The notes beneath the pieces were generated by a model. It worked only from the letters and a program-made list of their open reading frames with translations. It made no database searches and was not told the DNA's origin. The position numbers and the translations under genes are program-made. From Micavibrio_C sp964577255 (GTDB lineage Bacteria; Pseudomonadota; Alphaproteobacteria; Micavibrionales; Micavibrionaceae): a stretch of DNA of 14,717 bases. Where the stretch lies: contig CAZNYM010000046.1 in the NCBI GenBank assembly GCA_964577255.1, positions 1 through 14,717 of the forward strand, read 5' to 3'. Shown one piece after another: positions 7,311-14,717 of this stretch (position 1 is its first letter; every line of letters begins with the position of its first letter).

Positions 7311-8864
7311 TCATTTTAATTCTTCTGTCATCAATCTCGGGAACACGCCCTGCGGCGCGGGCAGCCTGGTGCCGGGCTTGAGCGCGTGTCCGGCATTCAG
7401 GAACGAGAAATCGCGTGCATCCGGCCCGACCGCCACCTGATCGAGAATCTTTCCGGCGCTTTCCGGCATGAAGGGCTGCGTCACCAGGCCCAGGCAACGA
7501 ATGACTTCGGCCAGCACGTAAAGCACCGTGCCCATGCGCGCGGGATCCGTCTTTTTCAGGCCCCAGGGCGCCTGCACGTCGATATAGCCGTTGGCGGCCA
7601 CCACCACGTTCCAGATTTCCTCAAGCGCCTTGTGGAATCTCTGCTTGTCCAGCTCGAGGCGCGCGGCCGCCAGCATCTGCACCTGCGCCACCTCCAGCAT
7701 TTTTTTATCTTCGGGCGTGAACGCGCCCGCCACCGGCACCGCTTCGGCGCAATTCTTGTTGATCATAGACAAGGTGCGCTGCACTAGATTGCCCAGGCCG
7801 TTCGCCAGATCGTTGTTGATGCGCAGCACCGCCTGATCGTGCGAAAAATCGCCGTCATTGCCGAACGGCACCTCGCGCAGCATGAAATAGCGGCTGGCGT
7901 CGCGGCCGTAACGGTTGATTAAATCCTCGGGCGCGATCACGTTGCCGAGCGATTTCGACATTTTCTGCCCCTCGATCGTCCACCAGCCATGGGCAAACAC
8001 GCGCCGCGGCGGCGCCACCCCCGCCGCCATCAGGAACGCGGGCCAGTACACGGTGTGAAAGCGCAGGATATCCTTGCCCACCATGTGCAGGTCGGCGGGC
8101 CAGTATTTTCTGAATTCGTCGGTTTCGTCGGCATAGCCCACCGCCGTGATATAGTTGGTCAACGCGTCGATCCACACATACATCACATGGCCGGGCGCGT
8201 CGGGCACCGGCACGCCCCAGTCGAAATTGGTGCGGCTGACCGACAGATCGCGCAGGCCCGATTTCACAAACGACATGACTTCGTTGCGCCTTGTATCCGG
8301 CATGATGCAATCGGGATTTTTCTCGTAATACTCCAGCAGACGGTCCTGCCACGCCGACAGGCGGAAGAAATAACTCTCCTCCTCCTCCCAGGTGCATTCC
8401 GCACCGCTGGGGGCGATCTTTTTTCCATCCGGTGCGGTGGTCAGCTCTTCCTCGCCGTAATAAGCTTCATCGCGCACGGCATACCAGCCGCTGTATTTAC
8501 CAAGGTAAATATCGCCGGCGGCCACCAGCTTGCGCCAGAGCTTCTGGCACGCTTTCTTGTGCCTCTCCTCGGTGGTACGGATGAAATCGTCGTTGGAATA
8601 GCCCATTACCTTCACCAGGTCGCGGAAACTCTGCGACACCTGATCGGTGAAGGCCTGCGGCGCCATGCCGGCCTTGTCGGCGGCTTGCTTGACCTTGATC
8701 CCGTGCTCGTCGGTGCCGGTGAGGAACTTGACGTCGAACCCATCCAGACGCTTGAAGCGCGCCAGCGCGTCGCACGCCACGGTGGTGTAGATGTGGCCGA
8801 GGTGCGGCTTGTCGTTGACGTAGTAAATCGGCGTCGTCAGGTAATAGGTTTTCTTGTCGCTCAT
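7311..8864 (-). CDS. metG: methionyl-tRNA synthetase
   Basis: Charges tRNA-Met with methionine in the cytosol. The class I signatures are both present: HLGH at residues 21-24 and KMSKS at 301-305 (bases 7950-7964), with FLTGTDEHG and the Met-pocket region between them. At 517 residues it is the short form: there is no C-terminal tRNA-binding (EMAP-like) domain and no four-Cys zinc knuckle in the connecting domain, which fits the usual alphaproteobacterial enzyme. The C-terminal helical anticodon-binding domain is intact. The start is two bases after the holB stop, and the Sel1 gene follows 19 bases downstream. In relatives tatD often follows here; in this window it does not. Confidence 0.97.
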   Translation of the reverse strand: MSDKKTYYLTTPIYYVNDKPHLGHIYTTVACDALARFKRLDGFDVKFLTGTDEHGIKVKQAADKAGMAPQAFTDQVSQSFRDLVKVMGYSNDDFIRTTEERHKKACQKLWRKLVAAGDIYLGKYSGWYAVRDEAYYGEEELTTAPDGKKIAPSGAECTWEEEESYFFRLSAWQDRLLEYYEKNPDCIMPDTRRNEVMSFVKSGLRDLSVSRTNFDWGVPVPDAPGHVMYVWIDALTNYITAVGYADETDEFRKYWPADLHMVGKDILRFHTVYWPAFLMAAGVAPPRRVFAHGWWTIEGQKMSKSLGNVIAPEDLINRYGRDASRYFMLREVPFGNDGDFSHDQAVLRINNDLANGLGNLVQRTLSMINKNCAEAVPVAGAFTPEDKKMLEVAQVQMLAAARLELDKQRFHKALEEIWNVVVAANGYIDVQAPWGLKKTDPARMGTVLYVLAEVIRCLGLVTQPFMPESAGKILDQVAVGPDARDFSFLNAGHALKPGTRLPAPQGVFPRLMTEELK

Positions 8865-8866
8865 GC

Positions 8867-9949
8867 TCAGGCCGTCTTCTTAAACAGGAAAAACGCGCCC
8901 AGAACCCCCTGGCGGCGGTCAAGATTACCCTGCTCGACGGTCTGGAAATGCGCTTCCATGTTTTCACATATCTCAAGCCATTCTTCAAGCGCATACTGGC
9001 CGGCAAAGGCTTTGAAATCGGCGGAATCAAGGAAGGACGGCAACGCCGCCAGTCCCGCCTTGTTCCGGGCGACAGCGGCCATGATCCACGACACCAGGCG
9101 GCGGAAAACGTCATAACCGTCCTCGCCGCCCGCGCGGCCCATGGTGTCGGCCATGCCGTGAATCTCGACCCATGGCAGCGGCGCCCGCAGCACCACGGAA
9201 AGCTGCAGGGTCATTTCAAGTCCCCCCTGCTCCGCCAGGCGCAGCCCCTGACCCACGCTCGCGCCGGCCAGGGTGTAAAGAAGCTGCGTGTCAGCGGCTG
9301 TCAGATGCGGCAGACCTTTTTTGACGAGCGCGGAAAAATGCTCGATGCCGGGCGCAGGAAAGGCCACCACGCGGCAGCGCGAACGGATGGTCGGCACCAA
9401 GCGGCCCGGGCGGTGGGCGATGAGGACGATCAATGCCTTTTGCGGTGGTTCCTCGAGAATTTTCAGCAGCGCGTTCTGCGCTTCGGTGGTCATGGCATCG
9501 GCGTCATCCACGATCGCCACGCGCCAGCCTTCAAAAGATGTGGTCTTGCGCATGAACGGATTGATGGCACGGATGGAATCGATTCCCAGCGTATCCTTCA
9601 GGCGCCCCTTCTTCTCATCCAGCACCCGGCCGACATATAAAAGATCGGGGTGAGCCCCGGCGGAAATCAGGCGCGCGGCCGAAGGCCCGGGCAGTAACCG
9701 GCGCGCCAGCTGAAAAGCGAATGTCGATTTGCCGATCCCCTCGATGCCGGTCAGCATTAGCGCATGAGGAAGGCGGTTGTTCGCGATCAAACCCTCGACG
9801 TCGCGCACGATGTCCTCATAACCGCTGAAGGCAACCGCTTGCACGGGCGGCAGCAATCCCCCCAGACCCGCAACCGCAGCCTCGTCCGGCACGTCAGTCA
9901 ATTCATCGTCGGGATCAATCTCCTCGACCGCTTCGCCGAAAAGATTCAT
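8867..9949 (-). CDS. holB: DNA polymerase III subunit delta'
   Basis: Clamp-loader subunit that helps load the sliding clamp at replication forks. The 360-residue AAA+ protein has FSGYEDIV near residue 42, a P-loop GIEGIGKS at 68-75, the VDDADAM Walker-B-like segment, NALLKILEEPP and the IRSRCRVV (SRC) motif. The four-Cys zinc module found in E. coli delta' is not seen. About 40 extra acidic residues precede the AAA+ core. The family distinction from DnaX rests on length, the lack of DnaX C-terminal domains and the position between tmk and metG. Its ATG overlaps the tmk stop by four bases (9946-9949). Confidence 0.95.
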   Translation of the reverse strand: MNLFGEAVEEIDPDDELTDVPDEAAVAGLGGLLPPVQAVAFSGYEDIVRDVEGLIANNRLPHALMLTGIEGIGKSTFAFQLARRLLPGPSAARLISAGAHPDLLYVGRVLDEKKGRLKDTLGIDSIRAINPFMRKTTSFEGWRVAIVDDADAMTTEAQNALLKILEEPPQKALIVLIAHRPGRLVPTIRSRCRVVAFPAPGIEHFSALVKKGLPHLTAADTQLLYTLAGASVGQGLRLAEQGGLEMTLQLSVVLRAPLPWVEIHGMADTMGRAGGEDGYDVFRRLVSWIMAAVARNKAGLAALPSFLDSADFKAFAGQYALEEWLEICENMEAHFQTVEQGNLDRRQGVLGAFFLFKKTA

Positions 9950-10590
9950 GACAGCTTCTCCCGCACCTGCGCCAGGATATCCTGCGCGATGGCATCAACG
10001 GGCTTCGAAGCGTCGATGACGCGGCAGCGCTGCGGTTCGGCTTTAGCGATCGCGAGGTAGCCCGTGCGCAGCCTTTCATGGAAGTCAATGTCCAGCCGCT
10101 CGAAACGATCCTCGGTGGAATTCTGCGCCTGCAGTCTTCTTCCCGAGCGGGCCAGGCCTGCACGCGCCTCGATATCGAGAATAAATGTCAAATCCGGCGC
10201 AAAGGAATCCAGCACCAGATTATTCAGCTTTTCCACGATATCGCGGGAAAAACCGTGGCCGTAGCTTTGATAGGCGCGGGTCGAGTCGGCGAAACGATCG
10301 CTGATGACGATCGCGCCGCGTGCCAATGCCGGCTTTATCAGGGTTTCGACATGCATAGTACGGGCGGCGTAGAGAAGCAGGCATTCCGCCAGCGGGCTCC
10401 AGGCGCCGCCGTCACGCTGGACAAGCAGCGCCCTGATCTTCTCGGCGTCGGGCGTACCGCCAGGCTCGCGGGTGGTCACGACTTTATAAGCCTTATTGGA
10501 CGAACGCAAAGCCTCGGCGAGGCGCTCGATCTGCGTGGTCTTGCCGCTACCCTCGCCGCCCTCGAAAGATATAAACAGGCCGCCGCCCAT
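9946..10590 (-). CDS. tmk: thymidylate kinase
   Basis: Phosphorylates dTMP to dTDP for DNA synthesis. Visible motifs are the P-loop FEGGEGSGKTT near the N-terminus, TREPGGTP for dTMP binding, SDRFADSTRAYQ (DRF/DRY motif) and a LID region RSGRRLQAQNSTEDRFE. The protein has 214 residues from the ATG at 10590, normal for the family. A GTG at 10593 is also in frame, but AAAGG sits six bases from the ATG, which favours it. The ATG shares one base with the upstream stop (TGATG), indicating translational coupling with the carboxypeptidase gene; the downstream holB overlaps by ATGA. Confidence 0.97.
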   Translation of the reverse strand: MGGGLFISFEGGEGSGKTTQIERLAEALRSSNKAYKVVTTREPGGTPDAEKIRALLVQRDGGAWSPLAECLLLYAARTMHVETLIKPALARGAIVISDRFADSTRAYQSYGHGFSRDIVEKLNNLVLDSFAPDLTFILDIEARAGLARSGRRLQAQNSTEDRFERLDIDFHERLRTGYLAIAKAEPQRCRVIDASKPVDAIAQDILAQVREKLS

Positions 10591-11717
10591 CACGAACCTT
10601 TGTCGATCATCATCAGGATGCGCGCCATGGTGGCGGAGAAAAAACCCAGCTTCTCGACATCCTGCGCGGCCAGCAGCGGCACTTCGAACGGCTGCTGTTG
10701 CGGCACGCTGACTTTCAGGGTGCCAAGTTGCTGCCCCTTCTTCACCGGTGCCTTGACCGGTGCGATGACGATTTCGGTCTTCAGATCGTTCTTGAAGTTC
10801 ACCGGCACGGTCACCTTGATTTCCTTATCCACCGTCACCGGCACGGTGGAAAGCTTACCCAGCTCGACCGCCACCTTCTCGACCGGATCGCCGGGCTTGA
10901 ACAGAACCGTATTTTCAAACGCGCTCAGGCCCCAGCTGATGAGCCGCGTCGCTTCCTCGGCGCGCTTCTTGTCGTTCTCAAGTCCGTTCACCACCATGAT
11001 GACCCGGCGGCCATTCTTGACCGCGGAGCCGATCAACCCGTAGCCGGCCGCTTCGGTATGCCCCGTCTTGATGCCGTCGGCGCCGACATTGCGGTACAGG
11101 AGCGGGTTGCGGTTGCCCTGCTTGATATTGTTGTAGGTGTAATCGATCTGCGAATAAAAATGATAATAATCGGGGAAGGTGCGGATCAGGTAGGATGCCA
11201 GCGTCGCCAGATCGCGTGCGGTGGAATAATGCTCCGGGTCGGGCCAGCCGCTCGCGTTCATGAAATGGCTGTTGTTCATGCCGATCTGCGCGGCCTTGAC
11301 GTTCATGGCCTCGGCGAAAGTCTCTTCGGTGCCTGACAGGCCTTCGGCCAGGACGATGGTGGCGTCGTTGCCCGACTGGACGATCACGCCGCGGATCAGA
11401 TCCTCAACCTTCACCTTGTCGCCGACATGGACGAACATCTTCGATCCCTGCATGCGCCAGGCCTTTTCGGATACTGGCAGCGTGTCGTCCATCTTCAGCT
11501 TGCCGTTTTTGAGCGCGTCGAACACGACCGCCATGGTCATGACCTTGCTCATCGACGAGGTCGGCATACGTTCGTCGGGATTCTTCTCCAGCAGCACCAC
11601 CCCGGTGTCATAATCGATTACGAAGGCCTGCTTGGCCGACGTCTCGATGGCGCGCGCGGGGGCGGCCAGGGCGCAAAGGATAAACAGGGACAGGATAGTT
11701 TGACGCAGCATCTTCAT
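10590..11717 (-). CDS. D-alanyl-D-alanine carboxypeptidase (penicillin-binding protein 5/6 family)
   Basis: Trims the terminal D-Ala from peptidoglycan pentapeptides at the periplasmic face of the inner membrane. A signal peptide occupies residues 1 to about 23 (ending APARA). The three serine acyltransferase motifs are intact: SMSK with nucleophile Ser55 and Lys58, SGN at 115-117 and KTG at 217-219. A C-terminal beta domain (about 270-355) resembling the PBP5 C-terminal domain follows, ending in a short amphipathic helix (GFFSATMARILMMIDKG) that would anchor it to the membrane. 375 residues fits DacA/DacC/DacD; which paralogue cannot be said. A second ATG at 11711 is possible; AAGGA before 11717 supports the longer start. 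Seven bases separate it from rlpA. Confidence 0.96.
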   Translation of the reverse strand: MKMLRQTILSLFILCALAAPARAIETSAKQAFVIDYDTGVVLLEKNPDERMPTSSMSKVMTMAVVFDALKNGKLKMDDTLPVSEKAWRMQGSKMFVHVGDKVKVEDLIRGVIVQSGNDATIVLAEGLSGTEETFAEAMNVKAAQIGMNNSHFMNASGWPDPEHYSTARDLATLASYLIRTFPDYYHFYSQIDYTYNNIKQGNRNPLLYRNVGADGIKTGHTEAAGYGLIGSAVKNGRRVIMVVNGLENDKKRAEEATRLISWGLSAFENTVLFKPGDPVEKVAVELGKLSTVPVTVDKEIKVTVPVNFKNDLKTEIVIAPVKAPVKKGQQLGTLKVSVPQQQPFEVPLLAAQDVEKLGFFSATMARILMMIDKGS

Positions 11718-11724
11718 AAGTTCC

Positions 11725-12732
11725 TTACTCCACCACGATCATGGCATCACGATGGCCGGCGTTCACAAGCCGGCTTAAAACCTCGTCGGCTTCCTCGACC
11801 CGGCCCAACGGCCCGATCCGCACGCGGTAATAGGATTGCCGCCCGACCTGAACGGTATAGACCTGGGCGTTGTTGAAATAGGAAAGTTTCTCACGCAGTG
11901 CCCAGGCGTTGTTCTGGTTGGAAAAAGCCCCTGCCTGCACATACAGGCTGGCGGGCTGCACGGCCGCCTCGGCAACTAGCGGATCGGGATAGAAGGCACC
12001 CTCGCGCACATGCCCCGGCACGGCGTGGGCGAGGCCGCGCGGCCCCTCTTCCGCCGGCGTGATCAGCGTTTCACGTGAAACGCTGCCCGGCACCAGTCCG
12101 CCGTCATAGAGGGAGGACGCGGAGGCGACCTGATAGCCTTCCTCGTAGCCGCGGGTAACGACCCCGCTGCGCGCCACGTCAGCCAGGCGCAGGCTTTCCT
12201 CGCGCAGCACTTCAAGGCGAACCTTGGCCGTACCCTGCCCTTTGAATCCAAGAAGCTCGGCTGCCTTTTCCGACACATCGATCACCCGCCCGCGCTTGAA
12301 CGGCCCGCGATCGTTGATCCGCACCACCACCGAGCGCCCGTTGTCGAGGTTGGTCACGCGCACGAGCGAAGGCATCTGCAGCGTGCGGTGCGCGGCGGTC
12401 AGCTCGTCGCGGCGGAACACCTCGCCGTTGGCCGTGCGGCGTCCGTGAAAGCCGGGCCCATACCACGACGCGACGCCGGTCTCGACGAATTCATACTGCT
12501 CGCGCGGCTGGTACCACTGGCCGTCTACCTTGTAGGGCTTGCCGACTTTGAAGGTTCCCTCCTGCGCCGACGGCGAGGAGACGGGCGCGGGCTCGTCCAT
12601 CTGCTTGTAGAGATGGGAAAGATACTGCACCTCGGTGCAGCCGGACAGGGCTGCCGCCAGGACAAGCAACGGCACGAGCTTACTGATTGACGGTAGTAAG
12701 CACTGGCGCAGATGAATCGCGGGCAAGAGCAT
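11725..12732 (-). CDS. rlpA: septal ring lytic transglycosylase/lipoprotein RlpA
   Basis: Outer-membrane lipoprotein that acts on denuded peptidoglycan at the septum. The signal ends in a lipobox, LSGC with Cys32. A double-psi beta-barrel domain follows (VASWYGPGFHGRRTANGE to GRVIDVSEKAAELLG), with the NDRGPF segment that carries the conserved Asp. A long linker precedes a C-terminal SPOR domain that binds glycan strands (ASLYVQAGAFSNQNNA to the end). The linker DNA holds the parS-like palindrome. The only ATG is at 12732, which overlaps the upstream mltB-like gene by 53 bases; a GTG at 12675, four bases after that gene's stop, would give a very short signal without a basic residue, so I keep the ATG. 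Part of the envelope gene run. Confidence 0.94.
   Translation of the reverse strand: MLLPAIHLRQCLLPSISKLVPLLVLAAALSGCTEVQYLSHLYKQMDEPAPVSSPSAQEGTFKVGKPYKVDGQWYQPREQYEFVETGVASWYGPGFHGRRTANGEVFRRDELTAAHRTLQMPSLVRVTNLDNGRSVVVRINDRGPFKRGRVIDVSEKAAELLGFKGQGTAKVRLEVLREESLRLADVARSGVVTRGYEEGYQVASASSLYDGGLVPGSVSRETLITPAEEGPRGLAHAVPGHVREGAFYPDPLVAEAAVQPASLYVQAGAFSNQNNAWALREKLSYFNNAQVYTVQVGRQSYYRVRIGPLGRVEEADEVLSRLVNAGHRDAMIVVE
12064..12085. promoter_or_regulatory. parS: parS-like ParB-binding palindrome inside rlpA
   Basis: A perfect 22-bp palindrome centred between 12074 and 12075. Its inner 16 bases (12067-12082) are CGTTTCACGTGAAACG. The chromosomal parS consensus is TGTTnCACGTGAAACA with the second-half bases mirrored; the inner 14 bases match and only the outermost pair differs (C/G in place of T/A). 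It encodes SVSRETL in the variable linker between the two RlpA domains, where sequence is little constrained. CACGTG was not seen elsewhere in the window. The match to parS is seen; binding by ParB is inferred. Confidence 0.75.
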
Positions 12733-13723
12733 CGGCTATCAAACTCACGGATGTGGCAAAGTAAAACGAACTGTTCCAGCGCATCAGCGTGCGGTAATTC
12801 TCGCCGACCAGGAACACAGGGCCGCCCGCACCGTCGGGTGCGACCAGCATGGTGCGTGCGCGGTCGCCGCCGATGTCGGAAAGCGCCGCACCCGCCTGGG
12901 CGGGAACGACGCCGTAATCGGCCCATTCATGCGGCCGCTTCCAGACGGCGTCCTTCAGCTTGTCGGTCAAAAGCGCGCGGTCGAAACCGGCCGGCAATTC
13001 CACTTCGACGCCCCAGCCCTGCCCGGCCTGCCAGCCGTTCTGCGCCAGGTAATTGGCCGAGGACGCGAACACGTCGGCAAGATTGCCCCAGATGTCCTTG
13101 CGTCCGTCGCCGTCGCCGTCGACCGCGAATTTCATGAAACTCGAAGGCATGAACTGGTTCTGCCCCATCGCCCCGGCCCATGAGCCGCGCATCTTCTCGA
13201 GCGCGATATGGTTCTGGTCGAGGATACGCAGCGCCTCGATCAGCTCGGCGCGGAAGAAATCGCGCCGCCGCCCCTCATAGGCCAGCGTCGCCAGCGCCGA
13301 CACGATGCCGTAATTGCCGGTGATCTTGCCGTAATTGGTTTCCACGCCCCACAGCGCGACGATGAAGGGCGCGGGCACGCCGTATGTATCCTCGGCCTCC
13401 TGCAGCGCCGCCCTGTGCGCGCGCATGAGCGCCCGCCCCTGCGCCAGGCGCTCGGGGTTGACGATGTTCTGCCGGTACTGCGCGAAACTCAGCCGACGCT
13501 CGGGCTGGCTGCGGTCGAGCTCGATCACGCGCGGCAGGAACTGCGCGCTGGCCAGCGCACGATCAACGGTACCGGCGCCGATGCCGGCGTCCTTCGCCTC
13601 GGCGCGCACGCCTTCGATCCACTGGTTGAAAGTCTGGCGCGGCGCCGCCGCCTGGGCGGCCGCACTCTGCATGACCAGCGAACAAAAAATGAGGGCCAGC
13701 AGGCCCGGTTTCGGTAAACGCAT
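12680..13723 (-). CDS. lytic murein transglycosylase, MltB family (GH103)
   Basis: Cleaves the MurNAc-GlcNAc bond of peptidoglycan with formation of 1,6-anhydro-MurNAc. The signal peptide (residues 1 to about 27, ending QSAAAQAAA) has no lipobox Cys, so the mature form is periplasmic and soluble, unlike E. coli MltB. The catalytic acid is Glu128 in WGVETNYG; GSWAGAMGQNQFMPSSF and DGDGDGRKDIWGN are the other GH103 hallmarks. At 347 residues it lacks a C-terminal peptidoglycan-binding domain. ATG 13723 has a GAGGG/GAG stretch upstream. It lies 21 bases after the ydcF-like gene and its 3' end overlaps rlpA by 53 bases. Confidence 0.95.
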   Translation of the reverse strand: MRLPKPGLLALIFCSLVMQSAAAQAAAPRQTFNQWIEGVRAEAKDAGIGAGTVDRALASAQFLPRVIELDRSQPERRLSFAQYRQNIVNPERLAQGRALMRAHRAALQEAEDTYGVPAPFIVALWGVETNYGKITGNYGIVSALATLAYEGRRRDFFRAELIEALRILDQNHIALEKMRGSWAGAMGQNQFMPSSFMKFAVDGDGDGRKDIWGNLADVFASSANYLAQNGWQAGQGWGVEVELPAGFDRALLTDKLKDAVWKRPHEWADYGVVPAQAGAALSDIGGDRARTMLVAPDGAGGPVFLVGENYRTLMRWNSSFYFATSVSLIADALARDSSAPVLTTVNQ

Positions 13724-13744
13724 ACTCGATCCCTCGATAGCCTG

Positions 13745-14554
13745 CTACTCTACCCGAGGGGGCGGGGACGGTGAAGCCGCAATTTTTCCGGAAAGACGGT
13801 AAGCCAGCAGCCCGACCCGCTCCTTCAGTGCCAGGCTTGCGAAGCCATATCCTCTATTTATATCAACTGGCTGCAATGAGTACTTAAAGTGATTTTCAGT
13901 GCGGTAATCGACCGGCCACGGCACCAGACCCGGCCACCCCGCCGTATCGAACACCGCCACGGCCCGCTCCATGTGAAAGGCGGAGGTGACCAGCAGCCAG
14001 GTCTGGCCGGCGCGGGGCGCCAGCAACTCCCGGCTATAGAGTGCGTTTTCGTAGGTGTTGCGCGAACGGTCCTCGAGCCGCAGCCGCGCCGACAGATCGG
14101 GGAAATAAGCGTCGACGAAGCGGCGGGCATCCTGCGCCTCGGGGTGCGGCAGGCCGGGATGGCCCTTGCCGCCGGTGAAAACCAGCGCCGCGCCGGGATA
14201 AAGCCGCGCCAGGCGCAGCCCCTCGAGCAGGCGTTCGGATGAATCGTTCAGCCCCGGCCCGGCGCGCCCCGCGCTCAGACGCGGATCGAACGTCCCGCCC
14301 AGAATGATGATCCCGTCCACATGCGCCGGCATGGCGGCGGGCGGCGCATAAGCCTGCTCGAGCCCGCGCAGCAGTACGGCGCCGCCGGGCAAAAGGCCGA
14401 ACAGCAGCACAAGCGCCCCCGCCCCGCCCAGCGCGAAACGCGCCATGATCCGCCAGCGCAGGGCCGCGAACCCAACCCCCGCCGCCAGCAGCAGCATGGT
14501 GAGGTTGAGCGGATCGAGAAACGGCCAGATGAGCTTGGAGAGGAAATAAAACAT
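13745..14554 (-). CDS. YdcF/ElyC family protein (DUF218), membrane-anchored
   Basis: A 269-residue protein of the DUF218 family, members of which (SanA, ElyC, YdcF) take part in envelope barrier functions with unclear chemistry. Two N-terminal hydrophobic segments (roughly residues 3-33 and 40-62) anchor it to the inner membrane. The DUF218 domain follows: DGIIILGGTFDPRLS, ERLLEGLRLARLYPGAALVFTGGKG, EDRSRNTYENALYSREL and LLVTSAFHMERAVAVF. The start at ATG 14554 (MFYFLSKLIWPFLDPLN) matches the usual family beginning; the longer frame would need a TTG at 14593. No clear ribosome site precedes it. First gene of the minus-strand envelope/replication run; divergent from tRNA-Ser. Confidence 0.92.
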   Translation of the reverse strand: MFYFLSKLIWPFLDPLNLTMLLLAAGVGFAALRWRIMARFALGGAGALVLLFGLLPGGAVLLRGLEQAYAPPAAMPAHVDGIIILGGTFDPRLSAGRAGPGLNDSSERLLEGLRLARLYPGAALVFTGGKGHPGLPHPEAQDARRFVDAYFPDLSARLRLEDRSRNTYENALYSRELLAPRAGQTWLLVTSAFHMERAVAVFDTAGWPGLVPWPVDYRTENHFKYSLQPVDINRGYGFASLALKERVGLLAYRLSGKIAASPSPPPRVE

Positions 14555-14605
14555 GACAAAAGGCAGGAAACCACACTCCCCGCGCTCGGGCAACGGCTTT
14601 CACTC

Positions 14606-14635
14606 TTGCCCCGCGCCCCCCGCATCCGATACAAA
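14606..14635 (+). promoter_or_regulatory. possible promoter for tRNA-Ser
   Basis: TTGCCC (14606-14611), an 18-base spacer and TACAAA (14630-14635), followed by the G+C-rich stretch TCGGGG and then the tRNA 21 bases after the -10 element. A G+C-rich discriminator is usual for stringently controlled stable-RNA promoters. Each hexamer matches only four of six bases, so this is tentative. Confidence 0.35.
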
Positions 14636-14641
14636 TCGGGG

Positions 14642-14655
14642 ACTGGATAACCAGT
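14642..14655 (+). other. small hairpin in the tRNA 5' leader
   Basis: ACTGG, loop ATAA, CCAGT: a perfect five-base-pair stem ending one base before the mature tRNA 5' end at 14657. It could fold in the precursor and affect RNase P processing; this is inference. Confidence 0.4.
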
Positions 14656-14656
14656 T

Positions 14657-14717
14657 GGATGAGTGGCAGAGCGGTTGAATGCACCGGTCTTGAAAACCGG
14701 CGAGGGTGCAAGCCCTC
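14657..14717 (+). tRNA. tRNA-Ser(UGA), 3' truncated by the window edge
   Basis: Decodes UCA and related serine codons. The 5' acceptor strand GGATGAG (14657-14663) is followed by a D arm with GCA/TGC pairing, an anticodon stem CCGGT/ACCGG around the loop CTTGAAA with anticodon TGA at 14691-14693, and the long variable arm typical of class II serine tRNAs (GAGGG paired with CCCTC at the edge). The T arm, the acceptor 3' strand and CCA lie beyond base 14717. Close agreement with the body of E. coli tRNA-Ser(UGA) supports the call. Confidence 0.93.

Noticed and set aside
7989..9116. 375-codon open frame on the plus strand opposite metG and holB
   Set aside because: It lies wholly antisense to two well-supported genes, its translation has the low-complexity His/Arg/Val-rich look of a shadow frame, and it has no recognisable domain.

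Overview
The window looks like a piece of an alphaproteobacterial chromosome, probably a metagenome scaffold because a short run of Ns marks an assembly gap in the first gene. The evidence is G+C-rich coding DNA (sample lines at 8041 and 3601 count 63% and 68% G+C), tightly overlapping operons, and the series mltB-rlpA-dac-tmk-holB-metG, which is a familiar alphaproteobacterial neighbourhood. I cannot place it below class.

Layout. Positions 2-5812 read on the plus strand: a 5'-truncated, gap-interrupted 3-hydroxyisobutyrate-dehydrogenase-like oxidoreductase, a histidine phosphatase, TatD, an unrecognised 634-residue protein, a PhnP-like metallo-beta-lactamase hydrolase and MazG. Positions 5825-14554 read on the minus strand, in transcription order ydcF-like, mltB-like transglycosylase, rlpA, D,D-carboxypeptidase, tmk, holB, metG and a secreted Sel1-repeat protein. 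The two blocks converge with only 12 bases between their stop codons. At the right edge a tRNA-Ser(UGA) begins on the plus strand, divergent from the ydcF-like gene, and runs off the window. No gene-free stretch exceeds 300 bases. The longest are 4898-5014 (an AT-rich patch but no convincing regulatory element) and 2074-2168 (a probable promoter).

How the genes work together. The minus-strand block combines envelope work (vancomycin-resistance-type YdcF/ElyC protein, lytic transglycosylase, RlpA, D,D-carboxypeptidase) with nucleotide, replication and translation functions (thymidylate kinase, clamp-loader delta', methionyl-tRNA synthetase). Genes are linked by 1-4 base overlaps or gaps of a few bases, so they are probably co-transcribed. 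The plus-strand block holds house-cleaning hydrolases (TatD, MBL phosphodiesterase, MazG) with two genes that do not belong to a single obvious pathway.

Most interesting points. (1) A perfect 22-bp palindrome inside rlpA contains the core of the ParB-binding centromere site parS. (2) The unknown 634-residue protein lies between tatD and the MBL gene, behind its own very AT-rich promoter-like region. (3) The Sel1 gene is markedly AT-richer than its neighbours and sits exactly where the two converging blocks meet. (4) The assembly gap in the first gene follows a perfect hairpin, and its true length should be about 100 bases rather than 10. I found no complete undescribed defence or biosynthetic system; the 634-residue protein is the only gene whose function is entirely open.
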